A stretch of DNA of 64,000 bases, taken from NCBI GenBank assembly GCA_030645955.1, contig JAUSMR010000148.1, positions 13,577 to 77,576 on the forward strand, written 5' to 3'. Positions within the stretch are counted from its first letter, which is position 1. Each line of letters starts with the position of its first letter. The position numbers were made by a program, and so were the translations under genes. The notes under the pieces were generated by a model. The model made no database searches. It worked only from the letters and a program-made list of their open reading frames with translations, and had not been told where the DNA came from. Positions 1 through 9,944 of this stretch are shown one piece after another. Source of the DNA: Gallionella sp. Lineage in GTDB: Bacteria > Pseudomonadota > Gammaproteobacteria > Burkholderiales > Gallionellaceae.

Positions 1-932
1 TTGCAGAAGCGGTAGAGAATATCCTGCAGCGAGGCGCTGACGAAAAAATACTGCTGTTTGAGACGCAGCTCGCGGCCCATGGCGGTGGTGTCGTTGGGGT
101 AGAGCACCTTGGACAGGTTTTCCGATTCGTTCTTATCCTCAACCGCCTTGATGTAGTTGCCCTCGTTGAAGTAATTGAGATCGAAATCGCGCGAGGCCTT
201 GGCTGACCACAGGCGCATGTTGTTGACGGTATTGATGCCATAACCCGGCACCGGAGTGTCATAGGCCATCGCCATGACATCATCGGAGTCTATCCAGTGA
301 TGGTGTATTTTGCCGAGCTCATCGCAGTATTGCACCACCCGTCCGTGAAACTTCACCGGATAAAGCACTTCCGGGCGGGGAAATTCCCACGGGTTGCCAT
401 AGCGCAGCCAGTTGTCCGGATGTTCCACCTGCCAGCCGTTTTCAATTTGCTGGTTGAACATCCCGTATTCGTAGCGGATGCCCATGCCATAGCCGGGCAG
501 GCCGATGGTCGCCATGGAATCCAGGAAGCAGGCAGCCAGCCTTCCCAGCCCGCCATTGCCAAGCGCGGCATCGAATTCCAGTTCCGTTATTTTACCCAGA
601 TCAATTCCCTGTTCGATGCAAGCCTGGCGGACCTCATCAAGGAAGCCAGCATTGAGCACGCTGTTCACCAGGCTGCGCCCGATGAGAAATTCCATGGAGA
701 GGTAGTACACCCGTTTGGCATCATTGATGTAGTAGCGGCGCATGGTTTCCATCCAGCGTTCGACCAGGCGTTCGCGGACGACATGTGCGAGCGTAAAGAA
801 CCAGTCGCGGTCAGTGGCTGTGATGGGATCTTTGCCAACGGAAAAGATGAGGTGTTTGGCCAGGGACTGCTTGACCGGATCCAGCTTGAGATTGAGCGGC
901 GCGTGCTGGGAAATTTTCGACGCTGTCGACAT
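1..932 (-). CDS. glgP: Glycogen phosphorylase, N-terminal part (runs off the left edge)
   Basis: Phosphorolysis of alpha-1,4-glucan to glucose-1-phosphate. The first 310 residues are visible and the frame stays open to base 1, so the C-terminal half with the pyridoxal-phosphate lysine lies outside the window. Seen: the family N-terminus with KRVYYLSMEFLIGRSL, LGNGGLGRLAACFLDS and GYGIRYEYG-like stretches, which form the N-terminal glucan phosphorylase fold. The ATG (complement of 930-932) follows a good AGGAG ribosome binding site. It is divergent from the gnd-zwf-glk-pgl group. A second phosphorylase of a different subfamily lies at 5620-8181, so the genome has at least two. Confidence 0.93.
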   Translation of the reverse strand, partial: MSTASKISQHAPLNLKLDPVKQSLAKHLIFSVGKDPITATDRDWFFTLAHVVRERLVERWMETMRRYYINDAKRVYYLSMEFLIGRSLVNSVLNAGFLDEVRQACIEQGIDLGKITELEFDAALGNGGLGRLAACFLDSMATIGLPGYGMGIRYEYGMFNQQIENGWQVEHPDNWLRYGNPWEFPRPEVLYPVKFHGRVVQYCDELGKIHHHWIDSDDVMAMAYDTPVPGYGINTVNNMRLWSAKASRDFDLNYFNEGNYIKAVEDKNESENLSKVLYPNDTTAMGRELRLKQQYFFVSASLQDILYRFC

Positions 933-1130
933 GTCACTTTCTCCTCTGTAAACAAATGGTATCGGTTCCTGCCAGTGCATTACCCATTGTTGCCTACTGT
1001 GTTCTCAAGTTAAGGCTTATAATTTGTGCGGCAATTTGCAGGTGATGGCAATGGCACGATTTTACAACCGGGATGTACAGGTTGCGCAGTTTAATTGTTT
1101 TTCGTGTTAATGATTTTCGGGGGGAATGTT

Positions 1131-2051
1131 ATGCGAATGGCGATGATCGGCTTGGGAAAAATGGGCGGCAACATGGTGCGCAGATTGCGCCGTGGCGGGA
1201 TTGAAGTGGTCGGCTATGACAGGTCGGCGCAAGCAGTCACACAGCTTGCCGCAGAGGAAAGCATGCTGACTGCCGTCTCGGTGGCCGACGCAGTGGCGAA
1301 ATTATCCAGCCCTCGCGTGGTATGGCTGATGCTGCCGAGCGGGGAAATAACCGAGCAGCAAATCCGTGCGCTTGCGCCGTTGCTGGCGAAGGGCGACATC
1401 ATCGTGGACGGCGGCAATTCCAATTACCACGACAGCGAGCGGCGCGGTGCATGGCTGGCGGATCAGGGTATCGGCTTCATGGATTCCGGCACCTCCGGCG
1501 GCGTATGGGGGCTGGAGAATGGTTATTGCCTGATGGTCGGGGGTACTGCCGAAGTGGCGCAAACGATGCGTCCCATACTGCAGGCGCTGGCGCCTTCCGC
1601 AGACTGCGGCTGGGCACATGTCGGGCCGGTCGGCGCGGGGCACTTCACCAAGATGATCCACAACGGCATCGAGTACGGCATGATGCAGTCCTTTGCCGAA
1701 GGTCTGGAGCTGTTGCGCGGCAAGCGGGAATTTGCGCTCGACCTGGCGCAGATTACCGAACTGTGGCGGCATGGTTCGGTGGTGCGCAGCTGGTTGCTCG
1801 ACCTTACCGCAGAAGCGCTTAAACATGATCAGGAATTGACGGCAGTGGCGCCTTATGTGCCGGACTCCGGCGAAGGCCGCTGGACGGTAGTGGAGGCAAT
1901 CGATCAGGGAATCGCCGCACCGGTGCTGACACTGGCGTTGCAGATGCGCTTTACCAGCCAGAACGAAACCGGTTACGGTTATCGCCTGCTCTCCACGATG
2001 CGCAATGCCTTCGGCGGTCATGCGGTCAAGATGGCGGAGGGCGGCAAATGA
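1131..2051 (+). CDS. gnd: 6-phosphogluconate dehydrogenase, short (NAD-type) form
   Basis: Oxidative decarboxylation of 6-phosphogluconate to ribulose-5-phosphate. The 306-residue protein starts [19 protein letters not shown], a Rossmann GxGxxG dinucleotide site at residues 6-11, and later has [21 protein letters not shown], the substrate-site helix of 6PGDH. Its length matches the short, usually NAD-preferring class rather than the ~470-residue NADP form; coenzyme choice is inference. I chose ATG 1131, preceded by a G-rich ribosome binding site, over an upstream in-frame TTG at 1095. Its stop overlaps the zwf start (ATGA), so the two are translationally coupled. Confidence 0.93.
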   Translation: MRMAMIGLGKMGGNMVRRLRRGGIEVVGYDRSAQAVTQLAAEESMLTAVSVADAVAKLSSPRVVWLMLPSGEITEQQIRALAPLLAKGDIIVDGGNSNYHDSERRGAWLADQGIGFMDSGTSGGVWGLENGYCLMVGGTAEVAQTMRPILQALAPSADCGWAHVGPVGAGHFTKMIHNGIEYGMMQSFAEGLELLRGKREFALDLAQITELWRHGSVVRSWLLDLTAEALKHDQELTAVAPYVPDSGEGRWTVVEAIDQGIAAPVLTLALQMRFTSQNETGYGYRLLSTMRNAFGGHAVKMAEGGK

Positions 2052-3553
2052 AAACGATGGAGCCTTGCACGATAGTGATTCTGGGGGCGGGCGGCGACCT
2101 GGCGCGCCGCAAGCTGATTCCGGCATTGTTCCGGCTGGAACTGTTCAAGCGCTTGCCGGACAACATGGCGATACTGGGCTGTGGCCGTAAGCCGATGAGC
2201 CATGAGCAATGGGCTGTCGAAGTGCTGGGCATGCTGACTGAAAAGCACAAGCCGGAGGTGATCGAGCAGGCCTTCGCCCGGTTCAGTGCGCGCTTGAAAT
2301 ACCATGCCAATCCGCCTGACGATGCGGAATCCTACCAGCGTCTGCAGAAGACGCTCGACAACAATCCCCAGCTACCGCCGAATATCGTTTTTTACATGTC
2401 GGTGCGCCCGGCGGAGTTTCTTCCCATCATTGAAAAATTGGGCGATGTCGGGCTGCTTCAGGAAAAAAACGGTTGGCGCCGTGTAGTGATCGAGAAGCCC
2501 TTTGGTTACGATTTGCTCAGCGCGCAAACGCTGCAACAAAGCCTGTACCGGCATTTGAACGAGCCGCAGATCTATCGCATCGACCACTACCTTGGCAAAG
2601 GCACAGTGCAGAACGTGATGGTATTCCGCTTTGCGAATATTCTGCTGGAGCCTATCTGGAACCGGCATTACATCGATCATGTGCAGATCACGCATTCCGA
2701 GACATTGGGGATCGAAGGCCGTGCCGGTTACTTTGAAGGAGCGGGCGCGCTGCGCGATATGCTCCAGAGCCACTTGATGCAACTGCTTGCACTAGTGGCG
2801 ATGGAGCCGCCGCTGTCGATGTCGGCGGTACACTTGCGCGATGAGAAAGTGAAAGCATTAAAAGCCATTCGGCCAATCACGCAGAACGCGGTGCATGCCC
2901 ATGCTTTCCGTGGGCAGTACGCCAGCGGCGTGGTGAATGGCAACTCTGTGCCTGGGTATCTGGAAGAGAAGGGCGTAGCGGCGGACAGCGTGACCGAAAC
3001 CTATGCGGCGCTGAAACTATTCATCGACAACTGGCGCTGGGCGGGCGTGCCGTTTTACCTGCGCACCGGCAAACGCATGGCCGAGAACAGCTCGGCGATT
3101 TGTATCCGCTTCAAGAATCCGCCGCAGGATTTGCTCAAGCACGCCCGACAGGGAAGCCAGCATCCCAACTGGGTCATGCTGGGCATACAGCCCAACGACT
3201 GCCTGAAGATGGAGATGCAGGTCAAAGTGCCGGGTCTCGACTTGCATACGCGCACAATCAGCCTCGATGCCTCCTATCACCAAAAAGGCGAGGAAAGCTA
3301 TGACGCTTATGAAGGTTTGCTCCTGGACGTGATGTTGGGCGACCAATCGCTGTTCCTGCGCATCGATGAAGTAGAGGCCGCATGGCGTGTTGTGGATCCC
3401 ATTATCAAGGTATGGGCGATGGAGCGCGACTTCATCAATACTTATCCGGCGGGCAGTTGGGGGCCGCGCGGCACTTACCGCCTGTTTGACCGCGAAGACC
3501 AGTTCTGGCGTCATTCGTTGAGTCTGGATGGTGCCAATTTGGAGGCATACTGA
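2048..3553 (+). CDS. zwf: Glucose-6-phosphate 1-dehydrogenase
   Basis: First step of the oxidative pentose phosphate pathway, glucose-6-phosphate to 6-phosphogluconolactone. The 501-residue length is normal for the family. Seen: the nucleotide-binding motif [15 protein letters not shown] near residues 13-27 and the active-site signature RIDHYLGKG near residues 176-184, with the catalytic His/Lys environment intact. It overlaps gnd by four bases. Downstream are glk and pgl, so the group converts glucose to ribulose-5-phosphate in four encoded steps. Confidence 0.97.
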   Translation: MKTMEPCTIVILGAGGDLARRKLIPALFRLELFKRLPDNMAILGCGRKPMSHEQWAVEVLGMLTEKHKPEVIEQAFARFSARLKYHANPPDDAESYQRLQKTLDNNPQLPPNIVFYMSVRPAEFLPIIEKLGDVGLLQEKNGWRRVVIEKPFGYDLLSAQTLQQSLYRHLNEPQIYRIDHYLGKGTVQNVMVFRFANILLEPIWNRHYIDHVQITHSETLGIEGRAGYFEGAGALRDMLQSHLMQLLALVAMEPPLSMSAVHLRDEKVKALKAIRPITQNAVHAHAFRGQYASGVVNGNSVPGYLEEKGVAADSVTETYAALKLFIDNWRWAGVPFYLRTGKRMAENSSAICIRFKNPPQDLLKHARQGSQHPNWVMLGIQPNDCLKMEMQVKVPGLDLHTRTISLDASYHQKGEESYDAYEGLLLDVMLGDQSLFLRIDEVEAAWRVVDPIIKVWAMERDFINTYPAGSWGPRGTYRLFDREDQFWRHSLSLDGANLEAY

Positions 3554-3569
3554 GCATGAGAAAAATGGG

Positions 3570-3660
3570 GCTGGTAGCCGGTAGCGGGTGGCGGGTCGCT
3601 GTTTCGTCGCGCTACATGCGTCCTTGTTTTGCTACTCGCTACCAGCTACCCGCTACCAGC
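3570..3660. repeat. Short inverted-repeat element between zwf and glk
   Basis: GCTGGTAGC at 3570-3578 is the exact complement of GCTACCAGC at 3652-3660, and the GGTAGCGGGT-type unit recurs inside both arms. It fills nearly the whole zwf-glk gap, ending two bases before the glk ATG, so it could fold in the mRNA and affect glk translation. No coding capacity seen. Confidence 0.6.
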
Positions 3661-3662
3661 TT

Positions 3663-4661
3663 ATGAATATTCTTGCAGGCGACATCGGCGGAACCAAGAC
3701 GCTTCTTGCTGTCATTAAGGTAAATGGCACGCAAGTCCGGGTAGTGCATGAAGCCGCTTACCCGAGCCGCAACTACGCCACATTTGAAGCATTGCTCGGC
3801 GATTTTCTTTCCGGCATCGAAACACCAAGCCATGCTGCCTTGGGCATCGCCGGACCGGTGCAGGGCAGGGTAGTGCAAACAACCAATTTGCCATGGCGTA
3901 TCGATGCCGATGCATTGCAGCAGCAATTCGGCTTTGCGCATTGCACCCTGCTCAACGATCTGGAAGCGACTGCTTATGGTTTACCGGCATTGGGCGCGGA
4001 TGATTTGCTGACTTTGCAAACCGGTGCGCCGGACGCCAGCGGCAATGCCGCCGTGATTGCCGCAGGCACTGGTCTGGGCGAGGCCGGCTTGTTTTGGGAC
4101 GGGCAACACCATTGCCCGTTTGCCACGGAAGGCGGACATGCCAGCTTCAGTCCGGGGGACGAATTGGAAATCGCCTTCCTGCGCCATCTTCAGCAACAAC
4201 ATCGGCATGTCAGCTGGGAGCGCGTCGTTTCCGGTATGGGAATATTGAGCATGCACGAGTTCTTGCGCCCTCACCGCCATGTCGCAGCGCCGCAATGGCT
4301 CGCGGAAGAAATGCGCAACGGCGATGCGGCAGCATCCATCGCTGCTGCTGCATTGTCCGGCCGCGATGAAATCTGTGTTGAGACACTGGCTCGGTTCGTG
4401 AGTCTGTATGGTGCGGAAGCGGGCAATCTCGCGCTCAAGGTTATGAGCCGCGGCGGGCTGTATCTGGGTGGCGGCATCGCGCCGAAAATTTTGCCGCTGT
4501 TGCAGAAAGGTACATTCCTCGATGCGTTCCTTAACAAGGGCCGGATGCGCCCGCTGCTCGAAGCCATGCCGGTCAAGGTGATCCTGAATGACCGCGCCGC
4601 GCTGTTCGGTTCGGCCTTGCGCGCAGCGCAACTCGCCAATACCCCTAAACACCTTGGTTAG
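3663..4661 (+). CDS. glk: Glucokinase (ROK-unrelated, E. coli Glk type)
   Basis: ATP-dependent phosphorylation of glucose to glucose-6-phosphate, which feeds zwf or pgi. The 332-residue protein begins MNILAGDIGGTKTLLA with the phosphate-1 ATP motif GDIGGTK at residues 6-12. It has LLNDLEATAYGLPAL, carrying the catalytic Asp near residue 98, and an ATEGGHASFSP segment as in Glk proteins. I took ATG 3663 because the upstream in-frame extension is repeat sequence. The role fits the surrounding glycogen and pentose phosphate genes. Confidence 0.93.
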   Translation: MNILAGDIGGTKTLLAVIKVNGTQVRVVHEAAYPSRNYATFEALLGDFLSGIETPSHAALGIAGPVQGRVVQTTNLPWRIDADALQQQFGFAHCTLLNDLEATAYGLPALGADDLLTLQTGAPDASGNAAVIAAGTGLGEAGLFWDGQHHCPFATEGGHASFSPGDELEIAFLRHLQQQHRHVSWERVVSGMGILSMHEFLRPHRHVAAPQWLAEEMRNGDAAASIAAAALSGRDEICVETLARFVSLYGAEAGNLALKVMSRGGLYLGGGIAPKILPLLQKGTFLDAFLNKGRMRPLLEAMPVKVILNDRAALFGSALRAAQLANTPKHLG

Positions 4662-4781
4662 CCACAGATTCACACGGATAAAATATTGTGTTATGAAGGG
4701 TTGGCATTTAACCCAAACGGTACTGGAAAGAACAGAGGCAACCAATTGTTTATCTGTGTAAATCCGTGTTCATCCATGGCT
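4660..4781. repeat. Imperfect inverted repeat (CCACAGATT...ATCCGTG family)
   Basis: AGCCACAGATTCACACGGAT (4660-4679) pairs with the complement of 4762-4781 at 16 of 20 positions. The left arm overlaps the glk stop codon and the right arm ends 14 bases before the pgl start. The arms look like a dispersed non-coding repeat of a type common in proteobacterial intergenic DNA. Function unknown. Confidence 0.6.
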
Positions 4782-4795
4782 CAATTATATTTTCC

Positions 4796-5500
4796 ATGAT
4801 GACACAAATGAATATCGCTGATTTGCCGAATGCGCGGGCCGTTTTTATCCATGACGATCTTGATGATCTGAGTCTTGCGGTTGCACAGCGCATTGCAGAG
4901 TCGGCAGCGCAGGCGATAGCTGCACGCGGGGTATTTCATCTCGTATTGGCTGGTGGTGAAACACCGCGCCGTTGTTACGAAAAGCTTCGCCGCCTCGCCA
5001 TTGATTGGGCGCATGTGCAGGTATATTTAGGCGATGAGCGCTGCCTGCCCAAGGGCGATACCAAGCGCAACGACACAATGGTCCGAAATACTTTGCTGGA
5101 GCATATCGATATCCCGCAAACCAACGTCCATCCAATCCCTTCCGAATTGGGCGCGCATGATGCTGCCGCCAGCTATGCGGCCATGCTGGAGCATGTTGCG
5201 GCGCTGGACATGGTGCTGTTGGGCATGGGCGAAGACGGGCATACTGCGAGCCTGTTTCCGGATAATCTGGCAACGGAAAGCGCCGCGGCAGCCGTGCCGG
5301 TATTCAATGCTCCCAAGCCACCTGCAGAGCGGGTTTCGCTCGGTATGAACACGCTGAATGCGGCGCGTCAGAAAATATTTTTAGTCGCCGGCACGGAGAA
5401 GCGCAACGCATTGGAGCAGATATCGCGTGGCGCATTGTTGCCCGCGGCTCGCGTTACAGCCGCCGAGTGGCATCTTGATCGCGCGGCATTACCCGCGTGA
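4796..5500 (+). CDS. pgl: 6-phosphogluconolactonase
   Basis: Hydrolyses 6-phosphogluconolactone made by Zwf to 6-phosphogluconate for Gnd. About 234 residues, normal for the DevB/SOL type. Seen: LAGGETPRRCYEKL near residue 50 and the signature GMGEDGHTASLFP near residue 143. The start is uncertain: ATG codons at 4796, 4799 and 4808 are all possible and none has a strong ribosome binding site; the GTG at 4766 lies inside a repeat and is unlikely. Last gene of the gnd-zwf-glk-pgl group. Confidence 0.93.
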   Translation: MMTQMNIADLPNARAVFIHDDLDDLSLAVAQRIAESAAQAIAARGVFHLVLAGGETPRRCYEKLRRLAIDWAHVQVYLGDERCLPKGDTKRNDTMVRNTLLEHIDIPQTNVHPIPSELGAHDAAASYAAMLEHVAALDMVLLGMGEDGHTASLFPDNLATESAAAAVPVFNAPKPPAERVSLGMNTLNAARQKIFLVAGTEKRNALEQISRGALLPAARVTAAEWHLDRAALPA

Positions 5501-5619
5501 AAATCACACACTGAAGCACAATGCTGGAAGCACCTTAAAATTCTGAGTGGCATGGCAGTTACGCTATAATTCGCATCTCTGCGCAAATACAATTCTGGCT
5601 TTTGGCTGGGTATAAGACC

Positions 5620-8181
5620 ATGGAAAAAAGCACCCCGTACATTTTAAATGTTTGCCCAAAAATCCCGGCTAGCCTGGCACGTCTTGAAGAGCTGGCGAAC
5701 AACCTCTGGTATAGCTGGGATCGCCCGACGCGCGCGCTGTTTGCGCGGTTGCATCCGGCTTTGTGGAAGGCCACTGAACAAAGCCCGAAGGAGTTCTTGA
5801 AGCGCGTGGATGAACAGCGCCTGCTGGATGCTGCGGAAGATCAAGTGTTCATCGGAAATTTCAACCGCGTATTGGCGGCCTACGACACTTACCACGATCA
5901 TCGTACCCCGGCCAGCGGCGCAGACTGGCTACGCAAGGAAGATTTGATCGCTTACTTTTGCGCCGAATTCGGTTTTCACGAAAGCTTCCCGATTTACTCC
6001 GGCGGCCTGGGCATTCTGGCGGGCGATCATTGCAAGGCGGCCAGCGATTTGCGCTTGCCATTCATTGGTGTCGGATTGCTCTATCGCCAGGGCTATTTTC
6101 ATCAAACCATTGATAGCGAAGGCAACCAGATTGCCACCAACACCGATTCCCATTTCGACGTTTTGCCGATCGCGCCGTCCAAACGCGCCGACGGTTCCGA
6201 AGCCTACACTTCGGTGGATTTGCCGGGCCGCAAGCTTGATATCAAGATTTGGCAGGCCAGGATCGGGCATATCACGCTGTACCTGCTGGATACCGACCTG
6301 GAAAGCAATAATCTGCATGACCGCAACATTACGCACCGATTGTATGGCGGCGACAAGGTTATGCGCATAGAGCAGGAAATCGTGCTCGGCATCGGCGGCG
6401 TACTCGCGCTGCGAGAGCTTGGCTTGAGGCCGACGGTGTGGCACATCAACGAAGGGCATGCGGCGTTTTTGGTGCTGGAACGAATTCGTCAAAAGATTGC
6501 CGAGGAAGGTCTGGATTTCGCGTCCGCGCTCGAATGCGTGGCGGTCAACACCGTATTCACCACACATACGCCGGTTCCGGCCGGACATGACCATTTCAAT
6601 GAAGACATGGTGCAGGCCTACTTTGAACTCTATTACCCGGAACTCAAACTGAACCGCGAGGAATTTCTGGCGCTGGGCCGCGCCAAGGATAGCCCCGATT
6701 TCAACATGACGGCACTGGCCATCCGCGGCACACGTTTCAACAATGGCGTGTCGCGCATCCATGGCGAGGTGTCCTCGGTTATTTGCGGCGGCATGTGGCC
6801 GGAAATCGAGCACCGGGAAAATCCGATGACGTACATCACCAACGGCGTGCATGCGCCGACTTTCCTGGCGTCCGAGTGGATCGAGGTGTTCGAACGTCAT
6901 CTCGGTTTGGAATGGATCTCGCGCATGAACGACGTGGGGTTCTGGGAAGGCATCGATAAAATCCCCGACCATTTATTCTGGAGTGTGCGTCAGTCGCTGA
7001 AGGCGAAGATGTTGATCATGGTGCGCGAACGCATCAGCGCGCAGCATTTTCGCAACCACGGTTCCGAGGCGCACCTGGATCGTCTGCTCAAGTATGTCAA
7101 TCCGGAGAACCCGAACGTCCTTACGGTTGGTTTTGCGCGCCGCTTTGCAACCTACAAACGCGCGTCCATGTTGTTTGGCAATCTTGATTGGCTGCGCGAA
7201 ATTCTGAACAACCCGGAACGTCCGGTGGTATTCATCTTTGCCGGAAAAGCGCATCCGGCAGACATTCCCGGGCAGGATCTGATACGCCGTGTCGCCCAGA
7301 TATCCAAGATGACGGAGTTCATCGGCAAAATTCTGATGGTGGAAGGCTTCGATCTGGCCTTGTCGCGCAAGCTGGTTTCCGGTGTGGATGTCTGGCTAAA
7401 CACGCCGCTGTATCCGCTGGAAGCCAGCGGCACATCCGGCATGAAAGCGGGGATCAATGGCGCCATCAACCTGTCCGTGCTGGACGGGTGGTGGGGCGAG
7501 GGCTATGACGGCAAAAACGGCTGGGCGATCAAACCGGTATCGGAATCGCTGAACGAAGAAGTGCGCACGCGCGAAGAAACACGCACCCTCTACGAACTGC
7601 TGCAAGACCAGGTCGTGCCGTTGTACTACGGGCATAGCAAGATGGGTTTCTCGCCCGACTGGGTGAAGATGTCCAAACGCTCGATGGCGAGCATCCTGCC
7701 GCGTTTCAATTCAAAGCGCATGGTGGGCGAATATCTTGCCAAGTGCTACCTGCCGGCCAGCCAGCAATATCGTTTGTACAGGCAAAGCAAATGCGAGAAT
7801 TCAAACACCATCGCCGCCTGGAAAGGGCGCGTTCGCCATGCATGGCCCGGGGTTACGCTGCGGCGCCTGGATGCCGAGCAGAAGGAAATCAGCTATGGCG
7901 AAAGTCTGCGCTTTGAGGTGGCGGTCAGGCTGAATGGTCTCGATCCCGGCGACGTGGTCGTGGAGATGTTGCTGGGTTTGTTTGCCCAACGCGAAAAATT
8001 ATATGAATCGATACACTACAGTTTTGAAGCTACCGGCATGATGACCGAAGCGGGCGAAAATGTCTTCGCACTGGAAGTCCAACCGGGCCAATGCGGCAAG
8101 CTCGAATATCATATACGCGCCTATCCGTACCACAAGATGCTGACTCATCCGTTCGAAATGGGCATGATGCGCTGGCTGTAA
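5620..8181 (+). CDS. glgP: Alpha-glucan phosphorylase (second glycogen/maltodextrin phosphorylase)
   Basis: Releases glucose-1-phosphate from alpha-glucans. The 853-residue protein has an N-terminal module beginning with SLARLEELANNLWYSW, typical of the alpha-glucan phosphorylase subfamily distinct from E. coli GlgP/MalP. It also has YSGGLGILAGDHCKAASDL, and the cofactor site EASGTSGMKAG near residues 601-611, where the lysine binds pyridoxal phosphate. ATG 5620 was preferred to TTG 5602. A C-terminal extension of about 100 residues follows the catalytic part, as in this subfamily. It sits just upstream of glgA, so degradation and synthesis genes are side by side. Confidence 0.92.
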   Translation: MEKSTPYILNVCPKIPASLARLEELANNLWYSWDRPTRALFARLHPALWKATEQSPKEFLKRVDEQRLLDAAEDQVFIGNFNRVLAAYDTYHDHRTPASGADWLRKEDLIAYFCAEFGFHESFPIYSGGLGILAGDHCKAASDLRLPFIGVGLLYRQGYFHQTIDSEGNQIATNTDSHFDVLPIAPSKRADGSEAYTSVDLPGRKLDIKIWQARIGHITLYLLDTDLESNNLHDRNITHRLYGGDKVMRIEQEIVLGIGGVLALRELGLRPTVWHINEGHAAFLVLERIRQKIAEEGLDFASALECVAVNTVFTTHTPVPAGHDHFNEDMVQAYFELYYPELKLNREEFLALGRAKDSPDFNMTALAIRGTRFNNGVSRIHGEVSSVICGGMWPEIEHRENPMTYITNGVHAPTFLASEWIEVFERHLGLEWISRMNDVGFWEGIDKIPDHLFWSVRQSLKAKMLIMVRERISAQHFRNHGSEAHLDRLLKYVNPENPNVLTVGFARRFATYKRASMLFGNLDWLREILNNPERPVVFIFAGKAHPADIPGQDLIRRVAQISKMTEFIGKILMVEGFDLALSRKLVSGVDVWLNTPLYPLEASGTSGMKAGINGAINLSVLDGWWGEGYDGKNGWAIKPVSESLNEEVRTREETRTLYELLQDQVVPLYYGHSKMGFSPDWVKMSKRSMASILPRFNSKRMVGEYLAKCYLPASQQYRLYRQSKCENSNTIAAWKGRVRHAWPGVTLRRLDAEQKEISYGESLRFEVAVRLNGLDPGDVVVEMLLGLFAQREKLYESIHYSFEATGMMTEAGENVFALEVQPGQCGKLEYHIRAYPYHKMLTHPFEMGMMRWL

Positions 8182-8207
8182 ACATAAACCCGGATTGTTT
8201 CTGTCTC

Positions 8208-8345
8208 CGTAGGGCGGGTTACACCCGCCGCCACACAAGACAAGCCGGAATAACAAGCCCAAAATAAACGGCGGGTTGGCTCTGCATAGCCATTCGGCTA
8301 AGCTGGCAAACATCGCCAGCAAGCCGCTGGTTAACCCGCCCTACG
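8208..8345. repeat. GTAGGGCGGGT palindromic repeat, long-arm copy
   Basis: CGTAGGGCGGGTTA (8208-8221) and TAACCCGCCCTACG (8332-8345) are perfect 14-bp inverted arms around about 110 bases. A further ACACCCGCC follows the left arm. The same core recurs at 16529-16551 and 53493-53562. It occupies most of the 225-base gap between the phosphorylase and glgA. Confidence 0.8.
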
Positions 8346-8406
8346 TTATTCCTGCCTGCTCGGGAATAACGGGTTGGGATTATTTGGGTTAAATAGAAAG
8401 TTTGGA

Positions 8407-9876
8407 ATGTCCGAATTGAAAGTCCTGTTTGCGACCTCCGAGGTCGCTCCCTTGATAAAAACGGGTGGATTGGCGGATGTCAGTGCCGCACTACCCGCCG
8501 CCTTGCGCGCCATCGGCGTGGATGTGCATGTGCTGGTACCGGGTTATAACCCAGTCATGGCGCAACTGGCACAGCATGAAGTCGTGGCGACATTCGATGA
8601 TTTGCCGGGCTTCCCTTCCTCTCGGCTGTTGTCCGGCAAGATGGCGCATGATATCCCCCTGTTGGTGCTGGACTGCCCGAGTTTGTATCAGCGTGACGGC
8701 GGGCCTTATCAGGATGTCACCGGCCACGACTGGGCGGACAACGCGCTGCGTTTTGGCCTGCTCTCCAAAATAGCCGCCGTGCTGGGCAGCAGCGCATCAC
8801 CGCTAGCCTGGCATCCCGACCTGGTGCACTGCAACGACTGGCAGACCGGCCTGACACCGGCATATCTGCACTTTGCGCAGGGTGCGGTGCCGAGCATCAT
8901 CGCTGTCCACAATCTGGCATTCCAGGGGATTTTTCCGCCCGCGACGGTGCAGCAATTAAACTTGCCGCCGTCCTGTTTCAGCATCCACGGCGTCGAGTAT
9001 TACGGCAGCTTGTCGTTCCTCAAGGCAGGCTTGTTCTACGCCGACCACATCACCACCGTCAGCCCGAACTACGCCAAAGAGATCCAGCAGGAAGAGCTCG
9101 GTTTCGGCCTGCAAGGCCTGCTGACCATGCGCCGCGACAGTCTCACCGGCATGCTTAACGGCATCGATACCGAAGAATGGGATCCGGCGACTGACCCGCA
9201 TCTCGCCAGGCAATACAGCGGCGCAGACATGACCGGCAAGGCCGCCAACAAACAGGCACTGCAAAAAAAATTGGGCCTGAATCCCGATCCGGGGGTGCCG
9301 CTGCTCGGGGTAGTCAGCCGCTTCACCCACCAGAAGGGCCTGGACTTGTTGCTTGAAATTGCGCCGCGCCTGACCGAACTGCCGGCGCAGTTGGCCATGC
9401 TCGGCAGCGGCGATGCGAAAATGCAAAAAACCGCGCACGACTTGTCGCATCGCTATCCCGGCAAGATCGGCGCGGTGATAGGCTTCAGCGAAGACCTGTC
9501 GCACCAGATCGAAGCCGGAGCGGACATGTTCGTCATGCCGTCGCGCTTCGAACCCTGCGGCCTGAACCAATTGTATAGCCAACGCTACGGCACACCGCCC
9601 ATCGTCCATGCCACCGGCGGCCTCTCCGATTCTGTCGTGGACTGTTCCCGAGCAACACTGAAGGACGGCACCGCCAGCGGCTTCATGTTCGACGGCATGA
9701 CCGCCGAAAATCTGTTCATCACGATACAGCGCGCGATCGACCTCTATCACGACAAAATCAAATGGAAGACACTGTGCACAAGCTGCATGGCGAAAAACTT
9801 CAGCTGGCAAAGCAGCGCCGAAGCCTATCGCGCAGTGTATCTCAAGGTGTTGGGGCGGTCGGATGAAGAGACGTAG
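8407..9876 (+). CDS. glgA: Glycogen synthase (ADP-glucose type)
   Basis: Transfers glucose from ADP-glucose to the growing alpha-1,4-glucan. The 489-residue length fits bacterial GlgA (GT5). Seen: the KTGGLADV motif at residues 18-25 for ADP-glucose binding, and in the C-terminal domain PSRFEPCGLNQLYSQRYG followed by ATGGLSDSV, the conserved donor-site region with the catalytic Glu. ATG 8407 is preferred because the upstream in-frame extension to 8374 is non-homologous. Its substrate comes from GlgC (20646-21971). Confidence 0.96.
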   Translation: MSELKVLFATSEVAPLIKTGGLADVSAALPAALRAIGVDVHVLVPGYNPVMAQLAQHEVVATFDDLPGFPSSRLLSGKMAHDIPLLVLDCPSLYQRDGGPYQDVTGHDWADNALRFGLLSKIAAVLGSSASPLAWHPDLVHCNDWQTGLTPAYLHFAQGAVPSIIAVHNLAFQGIFPPATVQQLNLPPSCFSIHGVEYYGSLSFLKAGLFYADHITTVSPNYAKEIQQEELGFGLQGLLTMRRDSLTGMLNGIDTEEWDPATDPHLARQYSGADMTGKAANKQALQKKLGLNPDPGVPLLGVVSRFTHQKGLDLLLEIAPRLTELPAQLAMLGSGDAKMQKTAHDLSHRYPGKIGAVIGFSEDLSHQIEAGADMFVMPSRFEPCGLNQLYSQRYGTPPIVHATGGLSDSVVDCSRATLKDGTASGFMFDGMTAENLFITIQRAIDLYHDKIKWKTLCTSCMAKNFSWQSSAEAYRAVYLKVLGRSDEET

Positions 9877-9944
9877 CGCCCTTCATTGAATAAGTGGTGT
9901 GTCCACTTTATTGCATCTATTCTTCTGTTCGAGCTTGATAAACA

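Noticed and set aside
5929..6972. Open frame of 347 codons antisense to the alpha-glucan phosphorylase
   Set aside because: Opposite a gene with complete family motifs; no own start signal or domain.
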